A stretch of 64,000 nucleotides of DNA from DASUBV01 sp963822485 (GCA_963822485.1 CAWGHW010000005.1:1-64000); one strand, 5' to 3'. Positions 41,477 to 51,335 are shown, counted from the first letter of the stretch. Translations and numbers: made by a program. The notes: generated from the letters alone by a model not told the origin.

Positions 41477-44400
41477 ATGAGCCTGCCCCGCGTCAGACTG
41501 CAGCCGCACAGGGCGATCGCGATCGCAGGTGCCCTGGCTCTTGCCGCGTTATCGCTGCTGGCGACCGCCGGCAGTGCGGCGGCGACGGGGCCCGCCACGA
41601 CTGACACCTCGCCGGTAAACCTTTCCACGAACATCAACATGGCTGACGGGAAGGCCAGGCCGAACGCGACGGTGGTCGCGGGCGATGCCCGCTTCGAGGT
41701 GCTCGCCCCCGATGTGATCCGGCTGGAGTACTCGCCGGGCGGTAACTTCCTCGATCAGCCGACCTACAACGTGCTCGACCGCAGGTTCCCGGTCCCGCCA
41801 TACACCGTCACCCGCAGCGGCGGATGGCTGGCCATCCGGACCAGCGGGATGGTGCTGCGCTACCAGCTCGGCTCCGGGGCCTTCACCCCGGCCAACACTA
41901 AGATGCAGCTATTCGGCCAGGGCGCCGACGGGACGTCGAGCGTGCAGCCTGCCTGGGAGTGGGAGTGCACGTTCGGGCAGCTGTGCCAGTCCGGGGCGGC
42001 CACGCTGAGCGGCGGCGCCGCGCTCGCCTCCGATCACACCGGGAACGTCAGCCCGGCCGGGTTCATCGCCAGCTACAGCTCGTCCGGGGCTGACGCCAGC
42101 TGGCAGGTGCTGGGCGCGCCGGCCGGCCAGGCCACGGTCACCATCCGGTACGCCAACTACATCGGCGCGATCGGCGGCCCGGCGCCGCGCACGATGACCC
42201 TGGATGTCAACGGAACCGCGACTCAGCTGACGCTGCCGCCGACCGCGAGCTGGGACGACTGGGCCACGGTCACCGAGCCGGTGACGCTGCAGGCGGGCCA
42301 GAACACCGTCGCGGTCGACTGCGCGGCCGGCGACGACTGCAACGTGAACGTCGACGACATCAGCGTCACCGCTCCCGGCGCGACCGCGGCCCCGCTGCTG
42401 CCGTCCGGGCCGCTCGGCGGGTACCTCAGGTCATTCGACAGCGCCGACGGTACTTACACGGCCTCGCCGTCGTGCACCGGCAGCGAGTCGAACACCACCT
42501 GCCAGGCGCCGATCCCGTCGATGGCGCCGGGCCTGCTGGACCGCTCCGGCTGGTACCTGCTGGACGACACCCAGACCGCGGCGTGGACGCCCAGCGGATG
42601 GATCCAGCCGCGCCCGGCGGGTGACCTGCAGGACGGGTACCTGTTTGGTTACGGCGAGAACTACGCCGAGGCGCTGCACGACCTGGCCGCGCTCACTGGG
42701 CCGGCGCCGCTGCTGCCCGAGTACGCGTTCGGCAACTGGTTCTCCCGGTACTACCCGTACACCACCTCCCAGTACGAGAACCATCTGCTGCCGGAGTTCC
42801 AGGCCAACGGGGTGTCGCTGGACACGCTGTCGGTCGACACCGACTGGAAGAGCCCTAACCAGTGGGACGGCTGGGAGTGGAACCCGGCGCTGTTCCCGGA
42901 CCCGACGGCGTTCCTGTCCTGGGCCCGGTCGCACGGCATCCACGTCACGATGAACATCCACTCCAGCGTCTCGACCGGCGACCCGCAGTACGCGCAGGCC
43001 CAGGCGATCGCCGGGGGCACCCTGGCGCCGAGCAGCTGCCAGAGCGGCCCGTGCGCGGTGTGGGACTGGAGCAAGATCCCGCAGGCCGAGTCCAACTTCG
43101 CGCTGCAGCAGCCGATCCAGGATCAGGGCGTCGCCTTCTGGTGGCTGGACTGGTGTTGTGACGCCAGCAACGTGTCCATGCCCGGCGTCACCCCGGACAG
43201 CTGGATCAACCACCTGTACGCGCAGGACCTGATCAACTCCGGCCAGCGCGGCTTCGTGCTGGCCCGGATCGGCGCGTCGCTGCAGAACTCCACGGCCGGC
43301 TCGTATGCGGCAGGCCCGTGGGCCGACCACCGCTCGGCCATCCACTTCACCGGCGACACCTGGAGCACCTGGAACACGCTGGCCACCCAGGCCCAGCTGG
43401 CCGCCGACGAGGGCAGCATCGGCGAGCCGTACGTCAGCAACGACACCGGCGGCTTCCTCGGCCCGCCGTCGGGCGCCGCCAACGACCCGGACGATCTCTA
43501 CCTGCGCTGGCTGCAGCTCGGCACCTTCCAGCCGATCATGCGCGAGCACTCCAACTCGGGCCAGAACCCGCGGCTGCCGTGGGACTACGACAGCGCCACC
43601 CAGGCGGCCGGCGACAAGTTCCTGCAGCTGCGCGAGTCACTTGTGCCGTACATGTACACGCTCGCCCAGCAGGCGTCGTCCAGCGGGCTGCCGATGACCC
43701 GGGCGCTCTACCTGGACTACCCGGCCCAGCCATCGGCGTACGACCATCCGGGCGAGTACCTGCTCGGCAGCGACATGCTGGCCGCCCCGGTCACCACGCC
43801 TGGCAGCGTCACGACCACCACCGTCTGGTTCCCGCCTGGCCGGTGGACGGACTGGTTCACCGGCGCTACCTTCACCGGGCCGTCCACCCAGACGCTGCAG
43901 GTACCGCTGGACCGAATGCCGGTGTTCGTCAAGGCGGGCGGCATCGTACCGATACAGCCCTCCTCCGGGCACGCGTCGACGGCCGGCTCCGCCGCGCTCA
44001 CGCTGCGCGTGTTCTCCGGCGCCAGCGGCCGCTACACGATGTATGACGACGCCGGCCAAGGGCTCGGCTACACCCGCGGTCAGTACACCGACACGCCGGT
44101 CACCTACGCCTCCGGCTCGGCCAGCTCAACCGTGGTCATCGGGCCTGCCCACGGCTCCTACCCCGGTGCCCCGGCGAGCCGGCAGTACACGGTGGACCTG
44201 GTGGACCTGAGCAGCCCCCGCGCTGTCATGGTGGACGGGCAGGCGCTGCCGACCTCCGCATGGAGCTACGACAGCGCCACCCACACCGTGCAGGTGCAAC
44301 TGGGGGCCGTCCCGGTGAACCGCGCCACGACCGTCACGCAGGTCGGCGGCTCCGCGGTGCAGTCTCCCGAGCCCGCCGCCACGCAGCTAACGGTCAATCC

Positions 44401-45025
44401 GCCGGGGAGCGTAGTGACTACCTCCGGCGCGAGCACGACGGTGAGCGCCACGCTGGCCAGCAGCGGACCGGGATCGGTCAGCAACGTCCGCCTCGGCCTG
44501 AGCGCGCCGTCCGGCTGGACGGTGACGCCGACCACGGCCACCACGGCTCCCAGCCTGGCAGCTGGCGCCTCGCTGACCGCGAGCTGGTCGGTGACCGCTC
44601 CAGCCACGCCAGCCGGGCAGCCCCAGGTAGCCACGCTGTCGGCGACCGCCTCCTACACCGACGATGCGACCGGAACACCAGTGACGCAGACCGCGCAGCA
44701 GCAGGCCACGCCGGTGATCACCTCGGTGTCACCGGCCACCGCATCGGCGGGCCAGGTGGTGACGGTAAGCGGCGTGAACTTCGGGGCCTCGCAAGGCAGC
44801 AGCTACATCACCTTCAGCGACGCCGGCACGAACTGGGGCGCGCCGCCGGACCAGGCCACCTTCACCGTCGACAGCTGGGGCGACAACCAGCTCACGTTCA
44901 CCATCCCGTCGCCCTCGGGCTCCGGCGGCCAGTGGCACGTCGTCCCTGGATCGACCGCAACCGTCACCGTCACCACCGCTGACGGCACATCCAGCACCGC
45001 CACGCTGGCCATCGGCTCAGGCTGA
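41477..45025 (+). CDS. secreted GH31 glycoside hydrolase with CBM and TIG domains
   Basis: This 1182-aa secreted enzyme has a signal peptide (1-36, AIAGALALAALSLLATAGSAAA), an N-terminal GH31 barrel-associated domain, an inserted carbohydrate-binding-like module (about 185-300, TIRYANYIGAIGG to NVDDISV), the GH31 catalytic barrel (about 390-690), a C-terminal beta domain, a NEW3-like domain (about 970-1070) and an IPT/TIG domain (about 1085-1180). The nucleophile is Asp558 in FWWLDWCCD and the acid/base is Asp627 in FTGDTWSTW. GH31 enzymes are mostly alpha-glucosidases or alpha-xylosidases; substrate is not assigned. Confidence 0.93.
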   Translation: MSLPRVRLQPHRAIAIAGALALAALSLLATAGSAAATGPATTDTSPVNLSTNINMADGKARPNATVVAGDARFEVLAPDVIRLEYSPGGNFLDQPTYNVLDRRFPVPPYTVTRSGGWLAIRTSGMVLRYQLGSGAFTPANTKMQLFGQGADGTSSVQPAWEWECTFGQLCQSGAATLSGGAALASDHTGNVSPAGFIASYSSSGADASWQVLGAPAGQATVTIRYANYIGAIGGPAPRTMTLDVNGTATQLTLPPTASWDDWATVTEPVTLQAGQNTVAVDCAAGDDCNVNVDDISVTAPGATAAPLLPSGPLGGYLRSFDSADGTYTASPSCTGSESNTTCQAPIPSMAPGLLDRSGWYLLDDTQTAAWTPSGWIQPRPAGDLQDGYLFGYGENYAEALHDLAALTGPAPLLPEYAFGNWFSRYYPYTTSQYENHLLPEFQANGVSLDTLSVDTDWKSPNQWDGWEWNPALFPDPTAFLSWARSHGIHVTMNIHSSVSTGDPQYAQAQAIAGGTLAPSSCQSGPCAVWDWSKIPQAESNFALQQPIQDQGVAFWWLDWCCDASNVSMPGVTPDSWINHLYAQDLINSGQRGFVLARIGASLQNSTAGSYAAGPWADHRSAIHFTGDTWSTWNTLATQAQLAADEGSIGEPYVSNDTGGFLGPPSGAANDPDDLYLRWLQLGTFQPIMREHSNSGQNPRLPWDYDSATQAAGDKFLQLRESLVPYMYTLAQQASSSGLPMTRALYLDYPAQPSAYDHPGEYLLGSDMLAAPVTTPGSVTTTTVWFPPGRWTDWFTGATFTGPSTQTLQVPLDRMPVFVKAGGIVPIQPSSGHASTAGSAALTLRVFSGASGRYTMYDDAGQGLGYTRGQYTDTPVTYASGSASSTVVIGPAHGSYPGAPASRQYTVDLVDLSSPRAVMVDGQALPTSAWSYDSATHTVQVQLGAVPVNRATTVTQVGGSAVQSPEPAATQLTVNPPGSVVTTSGASTTVSATLASSGPGSVSNVRLGLSAPSGWTVTPTTATTAPSLAAGASLTASWSVTAPATPAGQPQVATLSATASYTDDATGTPVTQTAQQQATPVITSVSPATASAGQVVTVSGVNFGASQGSSYITFSDAGTNWGAPPDQATFTVDSWGDNQLTFTIPSPSGSGGQWHVVPGSTATVTVTTADGTSSTATLAIGSG

Positions 45026-45284
45026 TCCTCGTCGCCGGTCACCTTCGCCGGCTGGTGGCGGTGTGTCGGCCGCCCAAGGTGTGGGCGGCGCGGCCGGTCC
45101 CGCTCGCGAGGACTGTCGGGCGTCCGGGCTTCGTCCGCCCGGCCGGGTGGCCAGCCTGGCCGCGGGCTGGTTGTGGGGATTTTGTGTGGATCTTGGTCAG
45201 CAGAGGCGCTGCCTGCGTCGTGATGACGCCCTCGCTTCCTGCGTTCGTGCAGGTGAGAGGGCTGACGAGTGATCCTTGACCGGG

Positions 45285-45357
45285 AGCCGGTGAGCGGGTT
45301 CGAACCGCTGGCCTGCCGTTTACAAGACGGCTGCTCTGCCAACTGAGCTACACCGGC
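45285..45357 (-). tRNA. tRNA-Thr (anticodon TGT)
   Basis: On the minus strand this is a 73-nt cloverleaf with GCCGGTG/CACCGGC acceptor stem, GCCGT/ACGGC anticodon stem and loop CTTGTAA, giving anticodon TGT. The T loop is GTTCGAACC. CCA is not encoded. No mobile-element signature flanks it. Confidence 0.96.
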
Positions 45358-45462
45358 GGGACTTGGTGCATGGTAGCCCACGTCAGGCGGTTCTGGCTCG
45401 CCTGTCATGTCAGACCCGGACGGGACAATGGCCGTGGCAGCCAGGCGATGCTGGAGGATCAG

Positions 45463-45501
45463 ATGACTGACGTGCTCGCGCCGCGGGACCGCTCCCGGTG
45501 A
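45463..45501 (+). CDS. possible 12-aa leader peptide of the nuclease-helicase gene
   Basis: A strong GGAGGATCAG site precedes an ATG that opens a 12-codon frame (MTDVLAPRDRSR). Its TGA overlaps the GTG start of the helicase gene (GTGA at 45498-45501). The large gene lacks its own site, so this short frame probably delivers ribosomes to it. No attenuator hairpin is evident. Confidence 0.5.
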   Translation: MTDVLAPRDRSR

Positions 45502-48500
45502 AGCTCATCGGCAGCGGGCTGCGGCTGTCGGCCAGCGACGTGGCCAACTTCCTGGCCTGCCAGCACCTCACCCGGCTGGACCTGCTCGCGGCGCGCGGTG
45601 AGCTGAAGCCGCCGAAGGAGTTCGACGTCGGCTTCCTGGACCTGGTCGCGCGCGGCGAAGCGCATGAGCAGACGGTGCTGGCGGGGTTCCGCGCGGTGGG
45701 CCTGGGCGTCGCCGAGATCGACACCGCCGCCCCGGACGCCGAGGCGGCGCGGGCCACCCTGGAGGCGATCCGCTGCGGTGCCGATGTCATCTACCAGGGT
45801 GTTCTCCTCGGTCCCCCAGGCGGAAACGGCGCGGAGGACGGGGCTCTGCTGGGCCGCCCGGACTTCCTGGTCCGGGCAGAACTGCTGGCCGCACCCGATG
45901 GCGAGTCGCGGCCGGCCGAGGCGCACTACGAGGTGGTGGACGCCAAGCTGGCCCGGTCGGCGAAGGGCCGGGCGGTGGCGCAGACGGCGTTCTATACGAG
46001 CCTGCTGACGCATGCGCAGGGCGTGCGGCCACGCTGGATGCACCTGGCGCTGGGCCACGGGGAGCTGGCCTCGTTCAAGGTCAGCGACTACGCGGCTTAC
46101 GAGCGGCAGACGCGGCGGGTGCTGGCCGACTTCATCGCGGCCGATCCGGGGCACAACCCGCCCGCCGACCCTTACCCGGAGCCGGTGGAACACTGCGCGA
46201 TCTGCCGGTGGAGTCCGCTGTGCACGAGCCGCCGGCGGCACGACGATGATCTGTCGCTGATCGCCGGCATCACGGCCGACCAGCGGCGGGCGCTGAAGGC
46301 GGCGGGTGTGCTGACGCGGCGGGCGTTCGCGGGGCGGGCGGACCTGGCCGGGGTGCGCGGGGGCCGGGTGGCGCTGGAGCGCGCGCAGCGCCAGGCCCGG
46401 TTGCAAGTGGCCAGCGAGGACGCGGGGCGGATCGAGTACGAGCTGCTGGGCCCGGAGCGCGACGGCGCGGGGCAGGTGGTGTCGAACCGGGGGCTGCTGG
46501 CGCTGCCGGAGCCCGCGGCGGGCGATCTGTTCTTCGACATCGAGGGAGCCCGCTACTACTCCGAGGACCGCCGGGAGTTCGGGCTTCAGTACCTGTTCGG
46601 CATTGTGGACACGGCCGACACGGACGCGGCCGGAGTACCCCGGTACACGCAGATCTGGTCGTTCGACCGGCGGGGCGAGAAGCATGCCTTCGAGGAGCTG
46701 ATCGACTTCATCACGCAGCGGCGGGCCCGCCATCCGGGCCTGCACGTCTACCACTACAACCACTACGAGCCGACGTCGGTCGACCATCTGACCGAGCTGC
46801 ACGAGACCCGGCAGGAGGCGGTCGGCCGGCTGATGGGCCGGTTCGCCACCCGCGAGGACGAGGTGGACGACCTGTTCCGGCTGGGGGTGTTCGTGGACCT
46901 GTACCGGGTGGTGCGGCAGGGCGTGCGAGCGGGCGTGGAGAGTTACTCGATCAAGCGCCTGGAGCCGCTGTGCGGCTACCGGCGGCAGGTGGAGCTGCCC
47001 GAGGCGACTAGCAACCTGATCGCGTTCGAGAACGCGCTGGAGTACGGGACGGCCGAGGCCGCCACCGAGCAGCGACGGGTGGTCGCGGGCTACAACGAGG
47101 ACGACTGCCGGGCGACGCTGGCGCTGCGGGACTGGCTGGAGGAGTGCCGGCGGGAGCTAGCCATCCGGCTCGGACGCGAGCTGCCTCGCCCGGTGCCGCC
47201 CGAGGAGCCGCGGACCGCCGGGGATCCGGAGCTGGCCCGGATCCGGACAGCGCTGCTGGACGGCGTCCCGGCCGATCCGGCTCAGCGGACCGGGACCCAG
47301 CAGGCCAGCGCGCTGCTGGCCGACCTGCTGGACTGGCACCGGCGTGAGGCCCGGCCGGGCTGGTGGCGGTACTTCTACCTGCGCACGCTCGGTGATGAAG
47401 AGCTGATGGGCGAGCCGGACGCGCTCGGCGGCCTGACTGGCGGCGCGGTCGTCGGGCAGCTCAGGCGATCGGACGTGCGCCGCTTCGCGTTCCCGGCCCA
47501 GGAGCACAAGCTCGCGACCGGCGGCACCGCGCATGACCCGGCCACCGGCCGGGCCTGGCCGGTCACGGCGCTGGATGATGAGCGGGGCACGATCGACCTC
47601 ACGGTCGGCGCGGGCTACGCCGGTCCGCTGCCCACGGCCCTGATCGAGGCGGGTCCGGTGGACACCCGGGTCCTGGCCAGCCGGCTCCGTGAGCTGGGCG
47701 ACCGGGTGGCACGGGACGGGGCGGCCGGCCGGGACGCGGCGACCGCGCTGCTGCGCCGACTGCGGCCCGCCGGTGGTGAGCCCGGCGACCAGGAACGGCC
47801 GCTGCGCCGCGAGGGCGAGACCTCGACCGAGGCCGCCATCCGCCTGGCCGCCGAGCTGCGCGGCTCCTACCTGCCCATCCAGGGTCCGCCGGGGACGGGC
47901 AAGACTTATACCGCGGCCGAGCAGATCCTGGCGCTGACCGCGCGCGGCCGCACGGTGGGCATCACCGGCCCCTCGCACGCGGTCATCGCCAACCTCATCG
48001 GCAAGGTGGCCGAGCGCGCCGCCGCGAAGGGACTCTCCCGGCCGCGCATCGGCCAGAAGACCGAGCCCGGCCACCAGCACCTGCATCCGCTGGCCACGCG
48101 GATGACGTACGACCAGATCGAGCGCGGGCTGGCCGCCGGGGACCTGACCATCGCTGCGGGCACGGCCTGGATGTGGGCCCGCCCGCAGTTCACCGGCGCT
48201 GTGGACACGCTGTTCGCGGACGAGGCGGGCCAGCTGTCGCTGGCCAACGTGCTGGCCGTGGCCGGCGCCGCCCGCAACCTGGTGCTGGTGGGCGACCCTC
48301 AGCAGCTGGCTCAGCCCAGCCAGGCCGCCCACCCGCCGGGCGCGGGCGTCTCGGCTCTGGAGCACGTGCTGGGCGAGCACGCCACCATGCCGGCCACGGC
48401 CGGACTGCTCATCGACACCACGCGGCGGATGCATCCGCGGCTGTGCCGGTACACCTCCGTGGCCTTCTATGACGGCAAGCTGACCGGCGTAGCCGGCCTC

Positions 48501-49028
48501 GAGCTTCAGGAGATCCTGGGCGAAGCCTCGCCGCGCGGCGCCGGCCTGCAGGTGCACACCGTGCCACACCAGGGGAACACCAGCTCCTCGCCCGAGGAGG
48601 CGCGGGAGGTGGCGCGCCTGGTCCAGGCGCTGACCGGCCGCGAGTGGCGGGACGACCAGGGCCGCCGCCGGCCGCTCGGCCCGGACCAGATCCTGGTCGT
48701 CACGCCCTACAACGCGCAGGTCCGGGCGATCGAGGAGGCTCTCGGGCAGGCGGGCGCTCCGGCCGGGATCCGGGTCGGGACCGTGGACAAGTTCCAGGGC
48801 CGCGAGGCCGCGGTCGCGATCTACTCCATGGCCACCTCGTCGGCCGACCAGGCTCCGCGCGGCCTGGAGTTCCTGTACGACCCCCACCGGCTCAACGTCG
48901 CGACCTCGCGAGCCAGGGCCCTGGCCATCATCGTGGCCAGCCCCGACCTGGTCCGGGCGCTCTGCCGCACGCCGCGGCAGATGGAGCTGGTCAACGCGCT
49001 GTGCCAGGCCTGGGAGGCCGGAGGGTGA
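45498..49028 (+). CDS. RecB-like nuclease, DEDD exonuclease and SF1 helicase fusion (TM0106 family)
   Basis: This 1176-aa protein combines three modules. A Cas4/RecB-like PD-(D/E)xK nuclease (about 1-245) has GRPDFLV, EVVDAKLARS and four Cys (C21, C233, C236, C242) fit for an Fe-S cluster. A DEDD-type exonuclease domain (about 335-560) shows LFFDIEGA, YHYNHYEP and YNEDDCRATLALRDWL. An SF1 (Dna2/Upf1-like) helicase (about 785-1170) has GPPGTGKT, LFADEAGQLS, VGDPQQLAQ, VDKFQGREA and NVATSRAR. All catalytic motifs look intact. A repair or defence role is inference. It starts with a leader frame overlap and its stop overlaps a possible TetR start. Confidence 0.92.
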   Translation: MKLIGSGLRLSASDVANFLACQHLTRLDLLAARGELKPPKEFDVGFLDLVARGEAHEQTVLAGFRAVGLGVAEIDTAAPDAEAARATLEAIRCGADVIYQGVLLGPPGGNGAEDGALLGRPDFLVRAELLAAPDGESRPAEAHYEVVDAKLARSAKGRAVAQTAFYTSLLTHAQGVRPRWMHLALGHGELASFKVSDYAAYERQTRRVLADFIAADPGHNPPADPYPEPVEHCAICRWSPLCTSRRRHDDDLSLIAGITADQRRALKAAGVLTRRAFAGRADLAGVRGGRVALERAQRQARLQVASEDAGRIEYELLGPERDGAGQVVSNRGLLALPEPAAGDLFFDIEGARYYSEDRREFGLQYLFGIVDTADTDAAGVPRYTQIWSFDRRGEKHAFEELIDFITQRRARHPGLHVYHYNHYEPTSVDHLTELHETRQEAVGRLMGRFATREDEVDDLFRLGVFVDLYRVVRQGVRAGVESYSIKRLEPLCGYRRQVELPEATSNLIAFENALEYGTAEAATEQRRVVAGYNEDDCRATLALRDWLEECRRELAIRLGRELPRPVPPEEPRTAGDPELARIRTALLDGVPADPAQRTGTQQASALLADLLDWHRREARPGWWRYFYLRTLGDEELMGEPDALGGLTGGAVVGQLRRSDVRRFAFPAQEHKLATGGTAHDPATGRAWPVTALDDERGTIDLTVGAGYAGPLPTALIEAGPVDTRVLASRLRELGDRVARDGAAGRDAATALLRRLRPAGGEPGDQERPLRREGETSTEAAIRLAAELRGSYLPIQGPPGTGKTYTAAEQILALTARGRTVGITGPSHAVIANLIGKVAERAAAKGLSRPRIGQKTEPGHQHLHPLATRMTYDQIERGLAAGDLTIAAGTAWMWARPQFTGAVDTLFADEAGQLSLANVLAVAGAARNLVLVGDPQQLAQPSQAAHPPGAGVSALEHVLGEHATMPATAGLLIDTTRRMHPRLCRYTSVAFYDGKLTGVAGLELQEILGEASPRGAGLQVHTVPHQGNTSSSPEEAREVARLVQALTGREWRDDQGRRRPLGPDQILVVTPYNAQVRAIEEALGQAGAPAGIRVGTVDKFQGREAAVAIYSMATSSADQAPRGLEFLYDPHRLNVATSRARALAIIVASPDLVRALCRTPRQMELVNALCQAWEAGG

Positions 49029-49060
49029 CTGAGGCCCCGGGTGCGCCTAGCCTGAACGCC

Positions 49061-49723
49061 ATGCCGAGATCAGGCACCAGCCCCGCCCAGGGGCGCCGCT
49101 ACCACCACGGCGACCTGCGCGCCGCGCTCGTCGGCACCGCCGTCGAGCTGATCGGCGAGCGCGGCGTGCGCAACTTCTCCATGGCCGAGGCCAGCCGCCG
49201 CCTGGGTGTCGCGGTCAGCGCCCCGTACGCCCACTTCGCCGACCGCGACGCACTGCTGGCCGCCGTCACCGTGCACGCCTTCGAGACCTTCGCGGGTGAG
49301 CTGCTGCCCCGCATGGACGCCCACCAGGATCCGGCTGCCCGCCTGGCCGCCATGGCCCACGGCTACATCCGGTTCGCGGCCAGCCACCCGGCCCTGTTCG
49401 AGGTGGTGTACCAGGTCGGCCTGGACAAGGGCCGCTTCCCCGAGATCGCGGCGGCCGAGCAGCCCATCAACGACGCCTTCGCGGCCTGCGTCACCGCCCT
49501 GTCCGACGGGCACCAGACTGAGGCCGACGACCTGGCCACCGCGGTCGAGGCCACCGCCAAGGGGCACGCCATGTTCCTGCTCGACGGCGACTTCGGGCCC
49601 GGCCCCGCGGCCGTGGACGAGGCGGCCGACCGGGCCGCCCGCGCCACCCTGGCCCTGATCGAGGGCCGACAGGCGCTCCGCCGGTCCGGTCCCGAAGTCG
49701 CCGCCCGGCCGGATCCCGCGTGA
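49061..49723 (+). CDS. TetR-family regulator (WHG-type C-terminal domain)
   Basis: This 220-aa regulator starts with a TetR helix-turn-helix (RYHHGDLRAALVGTAVELIG, then MAEASRRLGVAVSAPYAHFAD) and has a ligand-binding domain of the WHG type (MAHGYIRFAASHPALFEVVY). The ATG at 49061 is used; a GTG at 49025 overlapping the helicase stop (GTGA) is an alternative that would couple the two genes. Its stop lies 58 bp before the sigma factor gene. Confidence 0.92.
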   Translation: MPRSGTSPAQGRRYHHGDLRAALVGTAVELIGERGVRNFSMAEASRRLGVAVSAPYAHFADRDALLAAVTVHAFETFAGELLPRMDAHQDPAARLAAMAHGYIRFAASHPALFEVVYQVGLDKGRFPEIAAAEQPINDAFAACVTALSDGHQTEADDLATAVEATAKGHAMFLLDGDFGPGPAAVDEAADRAARATLALIEGRQALRRSGPEVAARPDPA

Positions 49724-49781
49724 CCGCACAGACTTCGCCAAAGCGTTGTCCGCATGGCACAGCCGCGCTAGCGTCCAGAAG

Positions 49782-50342
49782 GTGGGCGGAACAGACGCGT
49801 TGCTGGCCGCGCGCCTGGCGGCCGGCGATGACCAGGCCCTGGAGGAGGCCTTCGACCTCCTGGCGCCGGCGGTCTACGGTGCTGCCCTGTACGTGCTCGG
49901 CCAGGGCAGCGCGGCCCAGGATGTCGTCCAGGATGTGTTCGTCGAGCTGTGGAGCCACCCGGACCGCTACGACCCGGCCATCGCCAGGCTGCGCACCTAC
50001 CTGACTGTGCTGGCCCGGCACCGGGCCGTGGACCTGGTCCGCAGCGACCTGCGCCGGGTCGCGCGGCAGGAGCGCCACTACCGGCTCACCCCCAGCCGCC
50101 CGAACCCGTCCCCGCACGACCAGGTCTCCGACGCCGAGGCGGCCAGCGTGGTCCGCGATGCGGTCCAGCTGCTGCCCGATGAGCAGCGCCGCGTGATCGA
50201 GCTGGCCTACTTCAGGGGCCTGACCTGCCGCGAGGTCGCGGTGGCGGCGGGCATCCCGGAGGGTACGGCCAAGTCACGGCTGCGGCTCGCGCTGGCCAAG
50301 CTGGAGGCCGTGCTGGACCGCCACCTGCTGGAGTCGTCATGA
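49782..50342 (+). CDS. ECF sigma factor
   Basis: This 186-aa extracytoplasmic-function sigma factor has sigma-2 (DQALEEAFDLLAPAVYGAAL, QDVVQDVFVELWSHPDRYDP, LTVLARHRAVDLVRSDLRR) and sigma-4 (VQLLPDEQRRVIELAYFRGL, CREVAVAAGIPEGTAKSRLR) regions; no sigma-3. The GTG at 49782 is a likely leaderless start with TAGCGT about ten bases upstream; a TTG at 49746 is an alternative. Its stop overlaps the partner gene by ATGA, the usual layout of sigma and anti-sigma pairs. Confidence 0.92.
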   Translation: MGGTDALLAARLAAGDDQALEEAFDLLAPAVYGAALYVLGQGSAAQDVVQDVFVELWSHPDRYDPAIARLRTYLTVLARHRAVDLVRSDLRRVARQERHYRLTPSRPNPSPHDQVSDAEAASVVRDAVQLLPDEQRRVIELAYFRGLTCREVAVAAGIPEGTAKSRLRLALAKLEAVLDRHLLESS

Positions 50343-51229
50343 GCGGGCCGGTGCAGGGAGCCGGGGAGGCAGGCGGGGAGCAGGCGATCGCGCCGCCGCC
50401 GGACCTGCGGGCCCAGGTGCTGGATGCCTCCCGGCGCAGCCGGATGCCGGGCCGGCCCGCGCCCGATGTCCCCGACATCTCGCCCGCGGAGGCCTTCAGC
50501 CGCCGCGGCCACGCCTTCTACACGACGCTGAGCCTGCTGGACGACGAGCAATGGCATCGGCCGGTGCTTCGCGACCTGGACGTCCAGGGCCTGGTCGGCC
50601 ACCTGACCGGCGTCGAGGACGACATGCAGCGCGGCCTGGACGGCGATCCCGAGGTAGCTCAGGCCGACCACGTCGCCTCCACCCAGCCCGCCGCGCTCCG
50701 CCAGGCCGGGCGCCCGCCGGCCCGGACCCACGCGGAGTGGGGCCAGGCCGCCCAGCAGACCCTGGCCCGGGTCCGCGACACCGGCGATGCCGACGCCATC
50801 GTCACGGTCTACGGCGTCCCGCTGCCGCTGAGCGCGTGGCTGGTGGTCCGGGCGTTCGAGCTATGGACGCACGAGAACGACATCCGGCGGGCCGCCGGGC
50901 TGCCTGCCTCGGTCCCGGACCCGGCCACGCTGCGGCTGATGACCGATCTGGTGGCCGGGGTGCTGCCGCTGGCCACGGCCGGCGCCGGACTGGATCAGGC
51001 CATCAGCCTGCGGCTGGTGCTGACCGGCCCCGGTGGCGGCACCTGGGACGTGCCGGTCGGCGGACCGGTTCCCGGTGCGGCCCCGATGCGGATCGTCACC
51101 GACGCGGTCGGGTTCTGCCGGCTGGCGGCCAACCGGTGTGCCCCGGCGGACCTGGACCTGCACCTGTCCGGCGACCCTGAGCAGGGCGCCCTGGTGCTGG
51201 CCGCCGCGACGACACTGGGACTGGACTAA
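50339..51229 (+). CDS. DinB/MDMPI-domain protein, candidate anti-sigma factor
   Basis: This 296-aa protein has an N-terminal PPPDLRAQVLDASRRSR stretch, a type seen in anti-sigma proteins, then a mycothiol-dependent maleylpyruvate isomerase N-terminal-like DinB domain (about 45-190; LDVQGLVGHLTGVEDDMQRG and ELWTHENDIRRAAGLP, with His ligands) and an alpha/beta C-terminal domain (about 215-295). It overlaps the sigma factor by four bases. A thiol- or metal-dependent control of that sigma factor is plausible but not shown. No zinc-anti-sigma HxxxCxxC motif and no membrane helix is seen. Confidence 0.85.
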   Translation: MSGPVQGAGEAGGEQAIAPPPDLRAQVLDASRRSRMPGRPAPDVPDISPAEAFSRRGHAFYTTLSLLDDEQWHRPVLRDLDVQGLVGHLTGVEDDMQRGLDGDPEVAQADHVASTQPAALRQAGRPPARTHAEWGQAAQQTLARVRDTGDADAIVTVYGVPLPLSAWLVVRAFELWTHENDIRRAAGLPASVPDPATLRLMTDLVAGVLPLATAGAGLDQAISLRLVLTGPGGGTWDVPVGGPVPGAAPMRIVTDAVGFCRLAANRCAPADLDLHLSGDPEQGALVLAAATTLGLD

Positions 51230-51335
51230 CCCGGCACGCCGAGTAATCCCCTGAGTGATCCTCCTGGCGCGCCGGGTAGGTATCCGAGCCAAGGCTGGCG
51301 TGCCGCCGGCGCGCCGGACAGAGGGGGGAATCCAG

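Noticed and set aside
45285..45357. tRNA-Thr as an integration site of a mobile island
   Set aside because: No integrase and no duplicated tRNA 3' end is found in the flanking 10 kb.
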